DNA from: Chthoniobacterales bacterium
Lineage (GTDB): Bacteria; Verrucomicrobiota; Verrucomicrobiia; Chthoniobacterales; JAATET01
Reading direction: 5' to 3'
NCBI GenBank assembly: GCA_036569045.1
Contig: DATCRI010000086.1
Span: forward strand, 1 to 62,310
Length of the DNA stretch: 62,310 nt
The translations under genes and the position numbers were made by a program. Of the stretch, positions 7,828-16,908 are shown in pieces (position 1 is the stretch's first letter; every line of letters starts with the position of its first letter). The notes beneath the pieces were generated by a model that had not been told where the DNA came from, searched no databases, and saw only the letters and a list, made by a program, of their open reading frames with translations.

Positions 7828-9654
7828 TCAGCGCCCGAGCTGCTCACGCGAGACTTCGCCGAAGTAGATTCCACGCGGCTCCCGGCGCCACCAGTCGTGA
7901 GTTTCCCGGCTTTCGACGAATGTCGTGAAGCGATAGTTGTCGAGGCGGGCTCGCACGTAGCGCGGCGGCTTTCCCCCAAACGGATCTCCCGCGAGCAATG
8001 CCAGCACCTCCGGCCGGCCCTCGAGCAGACGCGCGACAAATGGCCCCATCCATGGCGCTGACGAGACGTCCTGCATTGCGGCGAACCACATCTGCCAGTC
8101 GAGGCGCGGCAAATAGGGGCCGGTGAACGGCGGCCGGCGCCCCAGCGGTCCCGGCTTGAACCTGAAGACGTAGGGCCGCCATTCCACCCCGTCTTCGCTG
8201 CCCTCGATCGTGATCTCTGGCCGATCGGTCGTCATCACCGCGAAGAGCCCGTAGCCATTGACGCTGCGGAACGGCGCCACCCAGTCCCGCGCTCGCGCCA
8301 GCGGTTCGAGCACCCTCGGCATCGTTCGAAAAGCCTGAGCCAGCGGCACCAGACTCAAAGCCAGATAGGCAGCCGCGAAGGGAAGAAGGACCCATCGTGG
8401 CCAACCCACCTGAGCCGTTGCCCGCGAAGCGTCTCGCAGCGGGCGAGGCCACCCGGCATCGTCCACCAGCAGCAGCACGAGTGCCGCCACGAGCACGTTG
8501 AAAAATCCGTAGTTGCCCGTCAGCTCGATGAGAATCTGCAGCCCGAGAATTCCCGCCGCGGCAATCAGCCGCGGCCGCCGCGGGAGGAACATGAGGAACG
8601 GAAACCCCAGCTCGATCGCGAGCACGCCGGCGGATGACAGGCACTGAAACCACGCCGGCGCCTGCGCAGCGAGCCACGAGATCGGATTCGGAAGCGGCTG
8701 CGTGAAATAATGAAAATCCAGCGCCGTCAACCCGGCCCACGTCGGGTCGCCGCTCGAGAGCTTCACGACGCCCGAGGAGAACATCACCCGGAATAGCAGC
8801 CAGCCGAGCAGGAAATGCGCGAGCCGGCCCGGCCGACGAAACGTCAGATTCGGTCGCCACGCCCACGGCGCGACAAGGATCGCCAGCAGCCCCGTCTCGA
8901 GCAGCAACGCGTCCCATTGAAAGGCGTAGAAATCCTGCCCCGCGACGACGAGCGAAAGATACGCCACCCACGCCCCGGCCAGCGCCAGCGGCTGGGCAAT
9001 GCCGAGAACAACGAGCGCCGCGCAGCCGATTCCCACGCCGACGAGAGCGAACACCATTCCGTCACTCGCATTCAGCCACAGCACGGTCGGCCATCGCCAC
9101 CAGGCCTCCGAGCCAAACACCTGCGCCACCTGCGGCAAGACTTCCCGAATCGGCAGGATGCCGTGCTCGCCAATCAATCCCCTCGCCTGCACGCCGAAGG
9201 AAAAGAACGCCACCGCGTAGATCAATCCCAGCAGGCGCAGAAAAAGCGTTGTCGCCACGCCGTAGGTCGGCGGCGTGACATCCCGCCCCCACAGCAGGCG
9301 TGTGGCCCGCGAGAATATCCCGCGATTGCGGGCGACAAAGCCATACGCAGCATCCGCTCCCCCGCGGAGCCCCGGAACTCGGCCCAAGGCCCATACGATC
9401 GTCCGCGCCAGCCGGGAGGCCGTCGCGAGCGACCGGAACACCGCCTCCGCCGCCTCGTAGCGTCGGCCATCGCAATCGATGAACTGCACCGACCTTGCGA
9501 AGGCCTCCGCCGGAACGTCGGGAAACTCGGACGCCGCCTGTTGCGACGAGCGATACTCCACGCGGTCACCCGTCGTGGCGCGCCACCGCTCGATCCATAG
9601 GGTGCAAAACCGGCAATCGCCGTCGTAAATCATCAGCGGGCTGTCGCGCTTCAT
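7828..9654 (-). CDS. DCC thiol-oxidoreductase domain fused to lipase maturation factor-like membrane domain
   Basis: 608 residues. Residues about 1-115 are a DUF393/DCC domain with the thiol motif YDGDCRFC (10-17), a thioredoxin-like redox centre. From about 130 onward come multiple transmembrane segments and a C-terminal soluble part matching the lipase maturation factor (LMF) family. Visible LMF landmarks are QWDALLLETG in the membrane part and RFKPG followed by WQMWFAA in the soluble part. Eukaryotic LMF1 assists lipase folding in the ER; the bacterial role is not established. It is divergent from the rhomboid-like gene, with a 46-base gap. Confidence 0.88.
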   Translation of the reverse strand: MKRDSPLMIYDGDCRFCTLWIERWRATTGDRVEYRSSQQAASEFPDVPAEAFARSVQFIDCDGRRYEAAEAVFRSLATASRLARTIVWALGRVPGLRGGADAAYGFVARNRGIFSRATRLLWGRDVTPPTYGVATTLFLRLLGLIYAVAFFSFGVQARGLIGEHGILPIREVLPQVAQVFGSEAWWRWPTVLWLNASDGMVFALVGVGIGCAALVVLGIAQPLALAGAWVAYLSLVVAGQDFYAFQWDALLLETGLLAILVAPWAWRPNLTFRRPGRLAHFLLGWLLFRVMFSSGVVKLSSGDPTWAGLTALDFHYFTQPLPNPISWLAAQAPAWFQCLSSAGVLAIELGFPFLMFLPRRPRLIAAAGILGLQILIELTGNYGFFNVLVAALVLLLVDDAGWPRPLRDASRATAQVGWPRWVLLPFAAAYLALSLVPLAQAFRTMPRVLEPLARARDWVAPFRSVNGYGLFAVMTTDRPEITIEGSEDGVEWRPYVFRFKPGPLGRRPPFTGPYLPRLDWQMWFAAMQDVSSAPWMGPFVARLLEGRPEVLALLAGDPFGGKPPRYVRARLDNYRFTTFVESRETHDWWRREPRGIYFGEVSREQLGR

Positions 9655-9700
9655 TTCGAAATTATCTTACGCCGGGGATTTCCTCGACTACAGTCCGCGC

Positions 9701-10474
9701 ATGTCGTTTTTGGACAAACTCGAAAAGCCGCTCGGCTCGCTCGCCGTTCCCGGGCTCATCCGTTACATCGTCGCGCTCAACGCCCTCGTCTTTCTCCTCG
9801 TCACGCTCAACCCGCCTTACCTCGGTCTGCTCACGCTCGATCGGCAGGCCATTCTCGATGGCCAGGTGTGGCGCCTGCTCAGCTGGATCTTCATTCCAAA
9901 CACCTTCAGTTTCCTCTGGGTGCTCTTCTACCTGATGTTCACCTGGTGGATGGGCGACCTCATCGAAAGCACCTGGGGCACGTTCCGGTTGAATGTCTAC
10001 TACGTTGTCGGCTACCTCGGCTGCACGGCCTCCGCCCTGATTTTCGGCCAGTCTCTCGGCAACATCGCGCTCAACAGCTCGCTCCTCTTCGCCGCCGGCA
10101 CGCTGGCGCCCGAATTGCAGATCATGCTCTTCGGCGTCATTCCCCTCCGGTTGAAGTGGGTCGCCATGATCAGCGCGGTCCTGCTTCTCGTCGGCGTCGT
10201 TACCGCGGACTGGGGCGCGCGCTTCGCGGTTCTCGTCGCGTTCAGCAACTACTTCCTGTTTTTCGGCCCCACCTTCTTTCGGCAGATTTCCACCAACCGC
10301 GAAAACGCCAGCCGCCGCGAAAAATTCGAGAGCGCCAAACTTCCGGAAACCGAAAGCCTCCACCGCTGCGAAGTCTGCGGCCGCACGGAGCGCTCGAATC
10401 CCGAACTCGACTTCCGCGTGTCGGCGGACGGCCACGAATACTGCACCGCCCACCTGCCCCGGCGGACGGACTAA
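9701..10474 (+). CDS. Rhomboid-like membrane protein with C-terminal Cys/His motif, probably non-proteolytic
   Basis: 257 residues with about five or six hydrophobic segments in the first 200. It shows rhomboid-fold hallmarks: an early helix followed by GQVWRLLSWIFIPN and then LFYLMFTWWMGDLIESTWG. The GxSx catalytic serine motif is not seen; the matching region reads ALNSSLLFAAG. No catalytic histidine is seen in the last helix, so a pseudoprotease is likely. The C-terminus carries CEVC and CTAH pairs (about residues 222-250) that could bind zinc. It ends tail-to-tail with the M16 peptidase gene, overlapping by four bases. Confidence 0.75.
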   Translation: MSFLDKLEKPLGSLAVPGLIRYIVALNALVFLLVTLNPPYLGLLTLDRQAILDGQVWRLLSWIFIPNTFSFLWVLFYLMFTWWMGDLIESTWGTFRLNVYYVVGYLGCTASALIFGQSLGNIALNSSLLFAAGTLAPELQIMLFGVIPLRLKWVAMISAVLLLVGVVTADWGARFAVLVAFSNYFLFFGPTFFRQISTNRENASRREKFESAKLPETESLHRCEVCGRTERSNPELDFRVSADGHEYCTAHLPRRTD

Positions 10475-11730
10475 GCCAGCCAGCTCGCGATCGGCGTCTT
10501 CTCCGGGATGGCGCCAATCACCGTCATCGTGATGTTTTCCGGCCGCAGCGATTGGCGAGCGACGCGTTGAACATCCTCGGCCGTCGTCGCCCGCAGTCGC
10601 GCGTGCGGCACCTCGGCATCTTCGACCCTTCCGTAAAATACCGTGGCATAGCCAATGCGCGAATTCTGCGCTCCCGTTCGCTCGAGCGACATGCGGCTCG
10701 AGCCGATCGCGTATTCCTTGGCTCGATCCAGTTCGGTCTTTCGGATCGGTTCCTCACGCAGACGCCGAAACTCCCGGCTAAGCAGGCTGAGTGCTTTCTC
10801 GAGATTCCGGGCATCGAGCCCGATGTAGAAATTGAGCACGCCTGTGTCTTCGTATTGGCTGACGTTCGAGCTCACCGAGTAGCAGAGCCCGCGCTTCTCA
10901 CGGAGCTCCTGGAAAAGTCGCGAGCTCACGTTGCCCGCCAGCAGGACGTTCAGCAGCGACGTCGCGTAGCGATCCTCACTGTGCAGCGCGCAGCACGGCA
11001 CTGCAAAGGCGACATGGACCTGCTGCGTATCGCGCTCGATGATGCGGATGTGGCTTTTCGAGAGCTCGGGTGCGGCCTTCGCGCGGCTGCGGCGACCTTT
11101 CGGCATCGGCCCGAGGAGCTTTTCCACGCGGGCCAGCACGTCCTCGTGTCGCACGGCGCCCGCCGCGCTCACCACGGTATTGCCGGTGTGATAGTGGGCG
11201 CCGCGATAGCCGAGCAGGTCTTCACGCTGAAGGGTGCTGATGCTTTCGAGCGTGCCGGTGAGCGGGCGACCGAGGGCGTGACTTGGCCAGAGTTCCTCCC
11301 ACAGAAGTTCCTGCACGAGCTCGGACGGCTCGTCCTGATACATCTGAATCTCCTCCGCGATCACCGCGCGCTCGCGGCGAATGTCGGGACCGGCGAAACG
11401 CGGCTCGAGCACCATGTCGCAGAGCACGCTGCTGAGCTTGTCGAAATGGTCCGCAGGCGCCGCGCCATAGTAGACGGTGTGGTCGTGCGTCGTCGTCGCG
11501 TTGAGGTAGCCGCCCACGGCCTCGACTTCCTGCCCGATCTGCCGCGCCGTCCGCCGGCGCGTGCCCTTGAAGAGCATGTGCTCGATGAAATGCGAAATTC
11601 CGGTCAGCCGCGCCGGCTCGTGCCTCCCCCCGACCGCCGCCCAGATGCCAAAGGTCGCGGATTGCGCATGCGGCATCTCACACGTCACGACGCGGAGGCC
11701 ATTGGAAAGTTTCGATAACTGAATGCTCAC
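10471..11730 (-). CDS. M16 family zinc metallopeptidase (processing-peptidase-like)
   Basis: 419 residues. The inverted zinc motif HFIEH (His47, Glu50, His51) and the third ligand Glu127 in AVIAEEIQM are spaced as in active M16 peptidases (HxxEH plus a Glu 76 residues later). Both M16 halves are present, the second carrying the Arg/Tyr-type segment ELREKRGLCYSVSS. The size matches the bacterial mitochondrial-processing-peptidase-beta-like group. The start overlaps ispD by ATGA, so the two are co-translated. Substrate unknown. Confidence 0.93.
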   Translation of the reverse strand: MSIQLSKLSNGLRVVTCEMPHAQSATFGIWAAVGGRHEPARLTGISHFIEHMLFKGTRRRTARQIGQEVEAVGGYLNATTTHDHTVYYGAAPADHFDKLSSVLCDMVLEPRFAGPDIRRERAVIAEEIQMYQDEPSELVQELLWEELWPSHALGRPLTGTLESISTLQREDLLGYRGAHYHTGNTVVSAAGAVRHEDVLARVEKLLGPMPKGRRSRAKAAPELSKSHIRIIERDTQQVHVAFAVPCCALHSEDRYATSLLNVLLAGNVSSRLFQELREKRGLCYSVSSNVSQYEDTGVLNFYIGLDARNLEKALSLLSREFRRLREEPIRKTELDRAKEYAIGSSRMSLERTGAQNSRIGYATVFYGRVEDAEVPHARLRATTAEDVQRVARQSLRPENITMTVIGAIPEKTPIASWLA

Positions 11731-12437
11731 GTAAAACTGGTCGCCGCGCGGGACTGGAGGATGAATTCCGCCACCGCCACGTCGCGGGGAAAAGTCACTT
11801 TAAAGTTCCAATCGCAATTCTCCACCAGAAAGACTTTTCCGCCCATTCGGCGGAGAGCCGAAGTTTCATCCGTCACGCTCGCACCCGAGGCTCGCACGCC
11901 TTCCATCGCGCGTCGCAGATCCGGGAGGCGAAACACCTGCGGCGTCTGCATGCGCCACAGGCCCTCTCGCTCCACGACCTCCGCGCAATTCCCGAGGTCA
12001 TCCGCGCGCTGCAGCGTATCGATCACCGGCTCGGCCGCGGTCGCCGCACCGTGCGCCACGGCCGCTTCGAAACACCGCGTGATCAGCTCCGGCGTGATGA
12101 GTGGCCGCGCGGCATCATGCACCGCGACGAACTCCGCATCCGCCCCGAGAGCCTCGAGCCCGTTCCAGACGGACTCCTGACGCGACGCGCCGCCGGCCAC
12201 GATTGTCGTCACCTTTCCCGCATCCTTCAATACGGCGCGCACCTCCGCCTCGCGCTCCCGCGCACAGACGATCACGATCTCCCGCACCGCCGCGCAGATC
12301 TGGAACGCCCGCACCGCGTGCCGGATCAGGGGCTCGCCGGCGATCGGCGTGAGAATCTTGTCGAAGCCCATCCGGCGGCTGGAGCCCGCGGCAACGAGCA
12401 CCGCCGAGAGGTTCGGCGCTGGCAACGTCCCGCCCAT
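11727..12437 (-). CDS. ispD: 2-C-methyl-D-erythritol 4-phosphate cytidylyltransferase
   Basis: Third step of the non-mevalonate isoprenoid pathway: CTP plus methylerythritol phosphate gives CDP-methylerythritol. The CTP-binding motif AVLVAAGSSRRMG with Lys in DKIL lies near the N-terminus. VAVHDAARPLI and the TDE of ASVTDETSALRRMG complete the active site. 236 residues is the family norm. Its start lies one base after the yqeY stop and its own stop overlaps the M16 gene, so yqeY-ispD-M16 is a single unit. IspF is not fused or adjacent. Confidence 0.96.
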   Translation of the reverse strand: MGGTLPAPNLSAVLVAAGSSRRMGFDKILTPIAGEPLIRHAVRAFQICAAVREIVIVCAREREAEVRAVLKDAGKVTTIVAGGASRQESVWNGLEALGADAEFVAVHDAARPLITPELITRCFEAAVAHGAATAAEPVIDTLQRADDLGNCAEVVEREGLWRMQTPQVFRLPDLRRAMEGVRASGASVTDETSALRRMGGKVFLVENCDWNFKVTFPRDVAVAEFILQSRAATSFT

Positions 12438-12438
12438 G

Positions 12439-12891
12439 TCAGGCGAGCGACTGCTGCACCGCGGCGCTCAGCGTCCTGCCATCCACGCGGCCGGCCGCCT
12501 TCGCGCTGGCGATCTTCATCACCGCCCCCAGTTCTTTCTTCGAAGTCGCGCCCGCTTCAGCGATCGCCTCACGCACCAGGGCCGCGAGTTCATCGGCACC
12601 GAGAGCCTGCGGCAAATAGGTCGAGAGAACGGCGATCTCCGCCTTCTCCTTGTCCGCAAGTTCGGTGCGCCCCGCCTTTTCGAAACTCTCGATCGAGTCC
12701 TGGCGCTTCTTCACCTCCTTGCGAATCACCGCGCTCGCCTCGGGATCGTCGAGCACCGTGCCGGCGCCGCCCTTCTCGATGGCGGCATTCATCAACGCGG
12801 ACTTCAACATCCGCAGCACGCCGAGCTTCGCCGCTTCCTTCGCGCGCATCGCATCCTTGATGTCGCTATCGATCTGACTTTGTAAAGACAT
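12439..12891 (-). CDS. yqeY: GatB/YqeY domain protein
   Basis: 150 residues matching the stand-alone YqeY family, related to the tRNA-binding tail of GatB. Recognisable stretches are LGVLRMLKSALMNAAIEK and ELGAVMKIASAKAAGRVDG. YqeY is thought to interact with tRNA or amidotransferase but its function is unproven. It is divergent from gltX, consistent with a Glu-tRNA connection. The 121-base gap holds a pair of inverted AT-rich motifs described separately. Confidence 0.9.
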   Translation of the reverse strand: MSLQSQIDSDIKDAMRAKEAAKLGVLRMLKSALMNAAIEKGGAGTVLDDPEASAVIRKEVKKRQDSIESFEKAGRTELADKEKAEIAVLSTYLPQALGADELAALVREAIAEAGATSKKELGAVMKIASAKAAGRVDGRTLSAAVQQSLA

Positions 12892-12912
12892 GTCTCGAGC
12901 CTAAAGGGGGAA

Positions 12913-13002
12913 GACAGAATTTACAGAATTAACGGAACCGGGGGAATCGGCTTCCCGTGTTCGCCGCGAAAAAGTAATCCTGTAAATTCCGTTAATTCTG
13001 TC
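12913..13002. repeat. Inverted AT-rich motif pair between yqeY and gltX
   Basis: The segment 12923-12937 (ACAGAATTAACGGAA) is the exact reverse complement of 12987-13001. In addition, GACAGAATT at 12913 pairs with the AATTCTGTC ending at 13002. A second module, AATTTACAG at 12918-12926, is inverted as CTGTAAATT at 12980-12988. The same core recurs between rpsB and tsf at 31387-31430, so it looks like a dispersed extragenic palindrome rather than a single operator. Confidence 0.7.
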
Positions 13003-13012
13003 AAAAGCCACG

Positions 13013-14335
13013 ATGTCCGTTCGCACCCGCTTCGCTCCCTCGCCCACCGGCTACCTTCACGTCGGCGGCGCCCGCACCGCCCTGTTCAACTGGCTCTTCG
13101 CCCGCAAGCATGGCGGCACCTTCGTCCTGCGCGTCGAGGATACCGACGCCGCGCGCAATACCGCCGATGCCTACGAAGTCATCTACCAGGGCCTGCGCTG
13201 GCTCGGCCTCCAGTGGGACGAAGGCCCGCAGATCGGCGGCGACTTTGGCCCGTATTTCCAGAGCGAGCGAAATTCCATTTACGAGAAACACTTCGCCACG
13301 CTCGACGCGAAGGGCCTGCTCTACGAAGACGGCGGCGCCATTCGCTTCCGCTCCCCGCGCAAGACCGTCACCGTCGAGGACCTCGTCTGCGGCAGGATCG
13401 CCTTCGACATGTCGAACCCGATGACGCATCCGGACATGACGATCCGTCGCCCCGACGGATCGTGGATTTTCCATTTCGTCAACGTCGTCGACGACATCGA
13501 GATGCAGCTCAGCCACGTCATCCGAGGTGAAGATCACCTCTCGAACACGCCGAAGCACGTGGAACTCTACGAGGCGCTCGACGCGAAGCCCCCGCAGTTC
13601 GCCCACATTCCGCTCATCCTCAATCACGAGGGCAAGAAGCTGAGCAAGCGCGATGGCGGCTCCAGCATCACGTATTTCATCGATGGCGGTTATGCGCCCG
13701 AGGCCGTGGCGAACTACATTTCGCTCCTCGGCTGGTCGCCCAAGGACAACCGCGAATTCCTCAGCGTCGACGAAATCAGGGACCTCTTCTCGCTCGAGAA
13801 CATCAACCGCCGCAGTGCAATCTTCGATCTCGACAAATGTTTCTGGCTCAATGGCCAGCACCTTTTGAACATGAGCCTCGAGCGCTTCATCGAGCTCGCG
13901 ATTCCCTTCCTCGACAAGGCGGGCGTCGCCTACGGCAGCCCGGAGGCGCTCGCTCCCGTGCTCGCCATCGTGAAGCCAAAGGTCAAGCACCTCTCCGACA
14001 TTCCCGACTGGATCGGCTACTTCTTCACCGACGACTACGCCTACGATCCCGCCGCCGTCGACAAGGCGCTCCGCAAGCCCGGCGCGCTCGATCGCCTCGC
14101 CCAGCTTCGCGACGCCTACGCCGGCGTGACCGACTGGACGCACCCCGCGCTCGAAGCCTCGCTCAAGGAAACCGCCGAAAAGCTCGGCGCGAAGAATGGC
14201 GAATTCATCCATCCCGCGCGCGTCGCCGTGAGCGGCCGCGCCGTCGGCCCCGGCCTCTACGAAATGCTCGAAGTCCTCGGCCAGGCTCGCGTTCTCGCCC
14301 GCTTCGACGCCACGATTGCCCGCTTTCAGGCATGA
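13013..14335 (+). CDS. gltX: Glutamyl-tRNA synthetase
   Basis: Class I aminoacyl-tRNA synthetase charging tRNA-Glu. The HIGH-type motif is PSPTGYLHVGGART (9-22) and the KMSKS-type motif is KLSKR (209-213). At 440 residues it is somewhat short for bacterial GluRS (about 465-500), the shortfall lying in the C-terminal anticodon-binding part. Whether it is discriminating for tRNA-Glu cannot be read by eye. The stop overlaps the aroE start as ATGA. Confidence 0.97.
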   Translation: MSVRTRFAPSPTGYLHVGGARTALFNWLFARKHGGTFVLRVEDTDAARNTADAYEVIYQGLRWLGLQWDEGPQIGGDFGPYFQSERNSIYEKHFATLDAKGLLYEDGGAIRFRSPRKTVTVEDLVCGRIAFDMSNPMTHPDMTIRRPDGSWIFHFVNVVDDIEMQLSHVIRGEDHLSNTPKHVELYEALDAKPPQFAHIPLILNHEGKKLSKRDGGSSITYFIDGGYAPEAVANYISLLGWSPKDNREFLSVDEIRDLFSLENINRRSAIFDLDKCFWLNGQHLLNMSLERFIELAIPFLDKAGVAYGSPEALAPVLAIVKPKVKHLSDIPDWIGYFFTDDYAYDPAAVDKALRKPGALDRLAQLRDAYAGVTDWTHPALEASLKETAEKLGAKNGEFIHPARVAVSGRAVGPGLYEMLEVLGQARVLARFDATIARFQA

Positions 14336-15255
14336 GCGAAGTCTTCGCCGCATCCGATCTGCTTGCCGGTGGCGAGGTCTTCCGCGGCCTCACCCCGCCC
14401 GCGCGCCTCTCGGTCTTTGGCGATCCCGTCGCGCATTCCAAGTCACCTGCGTTTCACAACGCCGCGTTACGCGCCGCTGGCATCGACGCCCAATACGTTC
14501 GGATTCACGTCCGCCCCGAGGACGCCGTTGCCGCCTTTCGCGCCCTGCCCGCCGCCGGATTTCTCGGCACGAATGTCACGCTTCCCCACAAGGCCACGGC
14601 GCTCGCGACCGTGAACGAAGCCGACGACTACGCCCGGAAATCCGGCGCGGTGAATACCGTGCTCGTCCAGGGCGAGCACCTTCACGGCTTCAATACCGAT
14701 GGCCCCGGTTTCGTGCGGGCGATCCGCGAGGAATTCTCCACCGACGTGCGCGACCTGCGCATCATGCTCCTCGGCGCGGGTGGCGGCGCCGGCCGCGCGA
14801 TCGCCGTTCAGTGCGCCTTCGAGGGCTGCGAGCGTCTCGTGCTCGTCAACCGCACCGTCGAGAAAGCCCGCGATCTCGCCGCGGAACTCGCTCCTTACTT
14901 TCGTTCCGATCGGCTCGTCGGCCCGGTGGATCGCCTCGTCGCAATCCCGCACGACCTCGCGGCGATTCGCACGCAACTCGAGCACGTCGACCTCGTCGTC
15001 AACGCGAGTTCCATCGGCATGCGGCACGCCGACCCGGCGCTCATTCCCGCGTCACTGCTCACCGCCAACCTCATGGTTTACGACGCCGTCTACTCCACCG
15101 GAAAAACCCGGCTCGTCCTCGATGCGGAATCCAGCGGCGCCCGGGCGGCCGGCGGACTCTCGATGCTCCTGCACCAGGGCGCCCTCAGCTTCGAGATCTG
15201 GTTCAACCGTCCCGCACCGCTCGCGGCGATGAGGGCCGCCCTGCTCAAGGCTTAG
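14332..15255 (+). CDS. aroE: Shikimate dehydrogenase
   Basis: Reduces 3-dehydroshikimate to shikimate with NADPH in aromatic amino-acid synthesis. The substrate motif SKSP is at 36-39, NVTLPHK at 81-87 with catalytic Lys87, and NTDG at 121-124. The dinucleotide loop GAGGGAGRA is at 148-156 and MLLHQGA lies near the C-terminus. Compared with E. coli AroE, which begins just before the SKSP strand, it carries about 24 extra N-terminal residues. The start is supported by the ATGA overlap with gltX. The 3' end overlaps ribF tail-to-tail by four bases. Confidence 0.96.
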   Translation: MSEVFAASDLLAGGEVFRGLTPPARLSVFGDPVAHSKSPAFHNAALRAAGIDAQYVRIHVRPEDAVAAFRALPAAGFLGTNVTLPHKATALATVNEADDYARKSGAVNTVLVQGEHLHGFNTDGPGFVRAIREEFSTDVRDLRIMLLGAGGGAGRAIAVQCAFEGCERLVLVNRTVEKARDLAAELAPYFRSDRLVGPVDRLVAIPHDLAAIRTQLEHVDLVVNASSIGMRHADPALIPASLLTANLMVYDAVYSTGKTRLVLDAESSGARAAGGLSMLLHQGALSFEIWFNRPAPLAAMRAALLKA

Positions 15256-16178
15256 CCCAGCACCTCGCGCGCCTGGGCGACGTCACTCGCGATCTGCGCC
15301 TTGAGCGCTTCGAGGCCGGAGAACTTCTGCTCGCCTCGCAGAAACCGGATGAAATCGACGTCCAAATCGCGGCCGTAAAGATCCCCGGTGAACTCGAAAA
15401 GGTGCACCTCGAGTTTCCTCTCGGCGTCCCCGCCGGTGACCGTCGGCCGATATCCGATATTCGCCACCCCCTTCCACGTGCGGCCGTCGAGGGCGACGCG
15501 CACGGCGTAAACTCCGTCCGGCGGAAATTGTTCGTTATGAGCGCGCAGGTTCGCGGTAGGAAATCCGATCTCGCGTCCCAGCCTTGCTCCCGCCTCGACC
15601 GTTCCGAGAATCGTGTAATCGCGACCGAGCAGGCGCCGGGCAGCGGCGAGATCCCCGCGCTCGACGGCCTCGCGGATCCGCGTGCTACTCACCGTCCCGC
15701 CGTCCATCTGCACGGCGCCCACCTCCGCAACCGAGAAATCGAGTTCCCCGCCAAGGGCTCGGAGCAGAGCCACGTTGCCGCTGCGTTTCGCTCCGAACGC
15801 CCAGTTCTCGCCGACGCAAATCTGCCGCAAAGGCCGGGCCGCCGCCGCGAGCCCACGAATGAAAACCTCCGGCGGTTGCGCCGCGAAATCGAGATCGAAC
15901 GGCACGACGAGCAGGTAGGGAAAGCCCTCCGCCTCGATCAGGCGGGCCTTGTGCGCAGCCGAGGTCAGCAAGCGCGGAGCGTGCCCGGGCCGGAGCACCC
16001 GCAGGGGATGCGGCTCGAAAGTGAGCGCCACGGGCGTGCCGTCGACGGACTTCGCGTCCTCCAGCGCGCGACGGAGCACGGCCTGATGACCGAGATGAAT
16101 CCCGTCGAAGACGCCAATCGAAAGAACGACCGGACCGCGCAGGCGGCTGAGTTCCCCGATGGACCGCAGGATCTCCAT
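15252..16178 (-). CDS. ribF: Bifunctional riboflavin kinase/FAD synthetase
   Basis: Makes FMN from riboflavin and then FAD. The N-terminal adenylyltransferase domain has GVFDGIHLGHQ (22-32) and SSTRIREAVERGD. The C-terminal flavokinase domain has the PTAN motif in GREIGFPTANL. 308 residues is typical. It follows truB by four bases and ends the nusA-infB translation cluster, a common position in bacteria. Confidence 0.97.
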   Translation of the reverse strand: MEILRSIGELSRLRGPVVLSIGVFDGIHLGHQAVLRRALEDAKSVDGTPVALTFEPHPLRVLRPGHAPRLLTSAAHKARLIEAEGFPYLLVVPFDLDFAAQPPEVFIRGLAAAARPLRQICVGENWAFGAKRSGNVALLRALGGELDFSVAEVGAVQMDGGTVSSTRIREAVERGDLAAARRLLGRDYTILGTVEAGARLGREIGFPTANLRAHNEQFPPDGVYAVRVALDGRTWKGVANIGYRPTVTGGDAERKLEVHLFEFTGDLYGRDLDVDFIRFLRGEQKFSGLEALKAQIASDVAQAREVLG

Positions 16179-16182
16179 TCCG

Positions 16183-16908
16183 CTACGCCCCGCGCAACCG
16201 CGACACGTCCGGCAGACTCAGCACGCGCTCGACGATCTGCTCGCGCGGCAGCGTTTTGAGCTCGTCGATCGTGATCGCGCCGTCGACCGTGAACCGGCCC
16301 GATTTCGTGCGACGCAGCGCGCGCAAATGCGCCCCGCAGCCGATTTCCTGCCCGATGTCGTGCGAATACGTGCGCACGTAGAACCCCTTGCTGCACACGA
16401 CGCGGAAATCGATTTCCGGCAGGCGCAGCGCCAGGATCTGGTGTGCGTAGACATGCACGAAGCGCGGCTCGCGCTCCACCGTCTTGCCCTGCCTGGCGAG
16501 CTTGTAGAGAGGCACGCCATCTTTCTTGATCGCGCTCACCATCGGCGGCGTCTGGTAGAAATCGCCGTGAAATTTCGCGAAGGCCGCATCGATCTCGGAG
16601 GCACTCAGCTCGGGAACGGGCCTCGTCTCGGTGATCTCGCCGTCGGAATCCTGGCTATCCGTCACCTCGCCCAGTTTGAGCGTGCCGGCATATTCCTTAT
16701 CCTCGCTCATGAGGAGATCCTGGATCTTCGTGCCACGGCCGATCGTGATCAGCAACAGTCCCGTTGCCAGCGGATCGAGCGTGCCGCAATGGCCGACCTT
16801 CTTCGTGCCGAGCGACCGCCGGACAATCCCGACGACGTCGTGGGAAGTCATCCCGGCCGCCTTGTCGACGCAGAGAACGCCGTCAATCGATTCGTCCGAC
16901 TTCATCAC
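16183..16908 (-). CDS. truB: tRNA pseudouridine-55 synthase
   Basis: Converts U55 of the tRNA T-loop to pseudouridine. The catalytic motif is GHCGTLDPLATG with Asp45 as nucleophile. At 241 residues it is the short form without an obvious C-terminal PUA domain. The ATG at 16908 lies inside the end of nrnA (26-base overlap); an alternative ATG at 16905 is equally possible. Placement between nrnA and ribF is the common bacterial order. Confidence 0.95.
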   Translation of the reverse strand: MMKSDESIDGVLCVDKAAGMTSHDVVGIVRRSLGTKKVGHCGTLDPLATGLLLITIGRGTKIQDLLMSEDKEYAGTLKLGEVTDSQDSDGEITETRPVPELSASEIDAAFAKFHGDFYQTPPMVSAIKKDGVPLYKLARQGKTVEREPRFVHVYAHQILALRLPEIDFRVVCSKGFYVRTYSHDIGQEIGCGAHLRALRRTKSGRFTVDGAITIDELKTLPREQIVERVLSLPDVSRLRGA

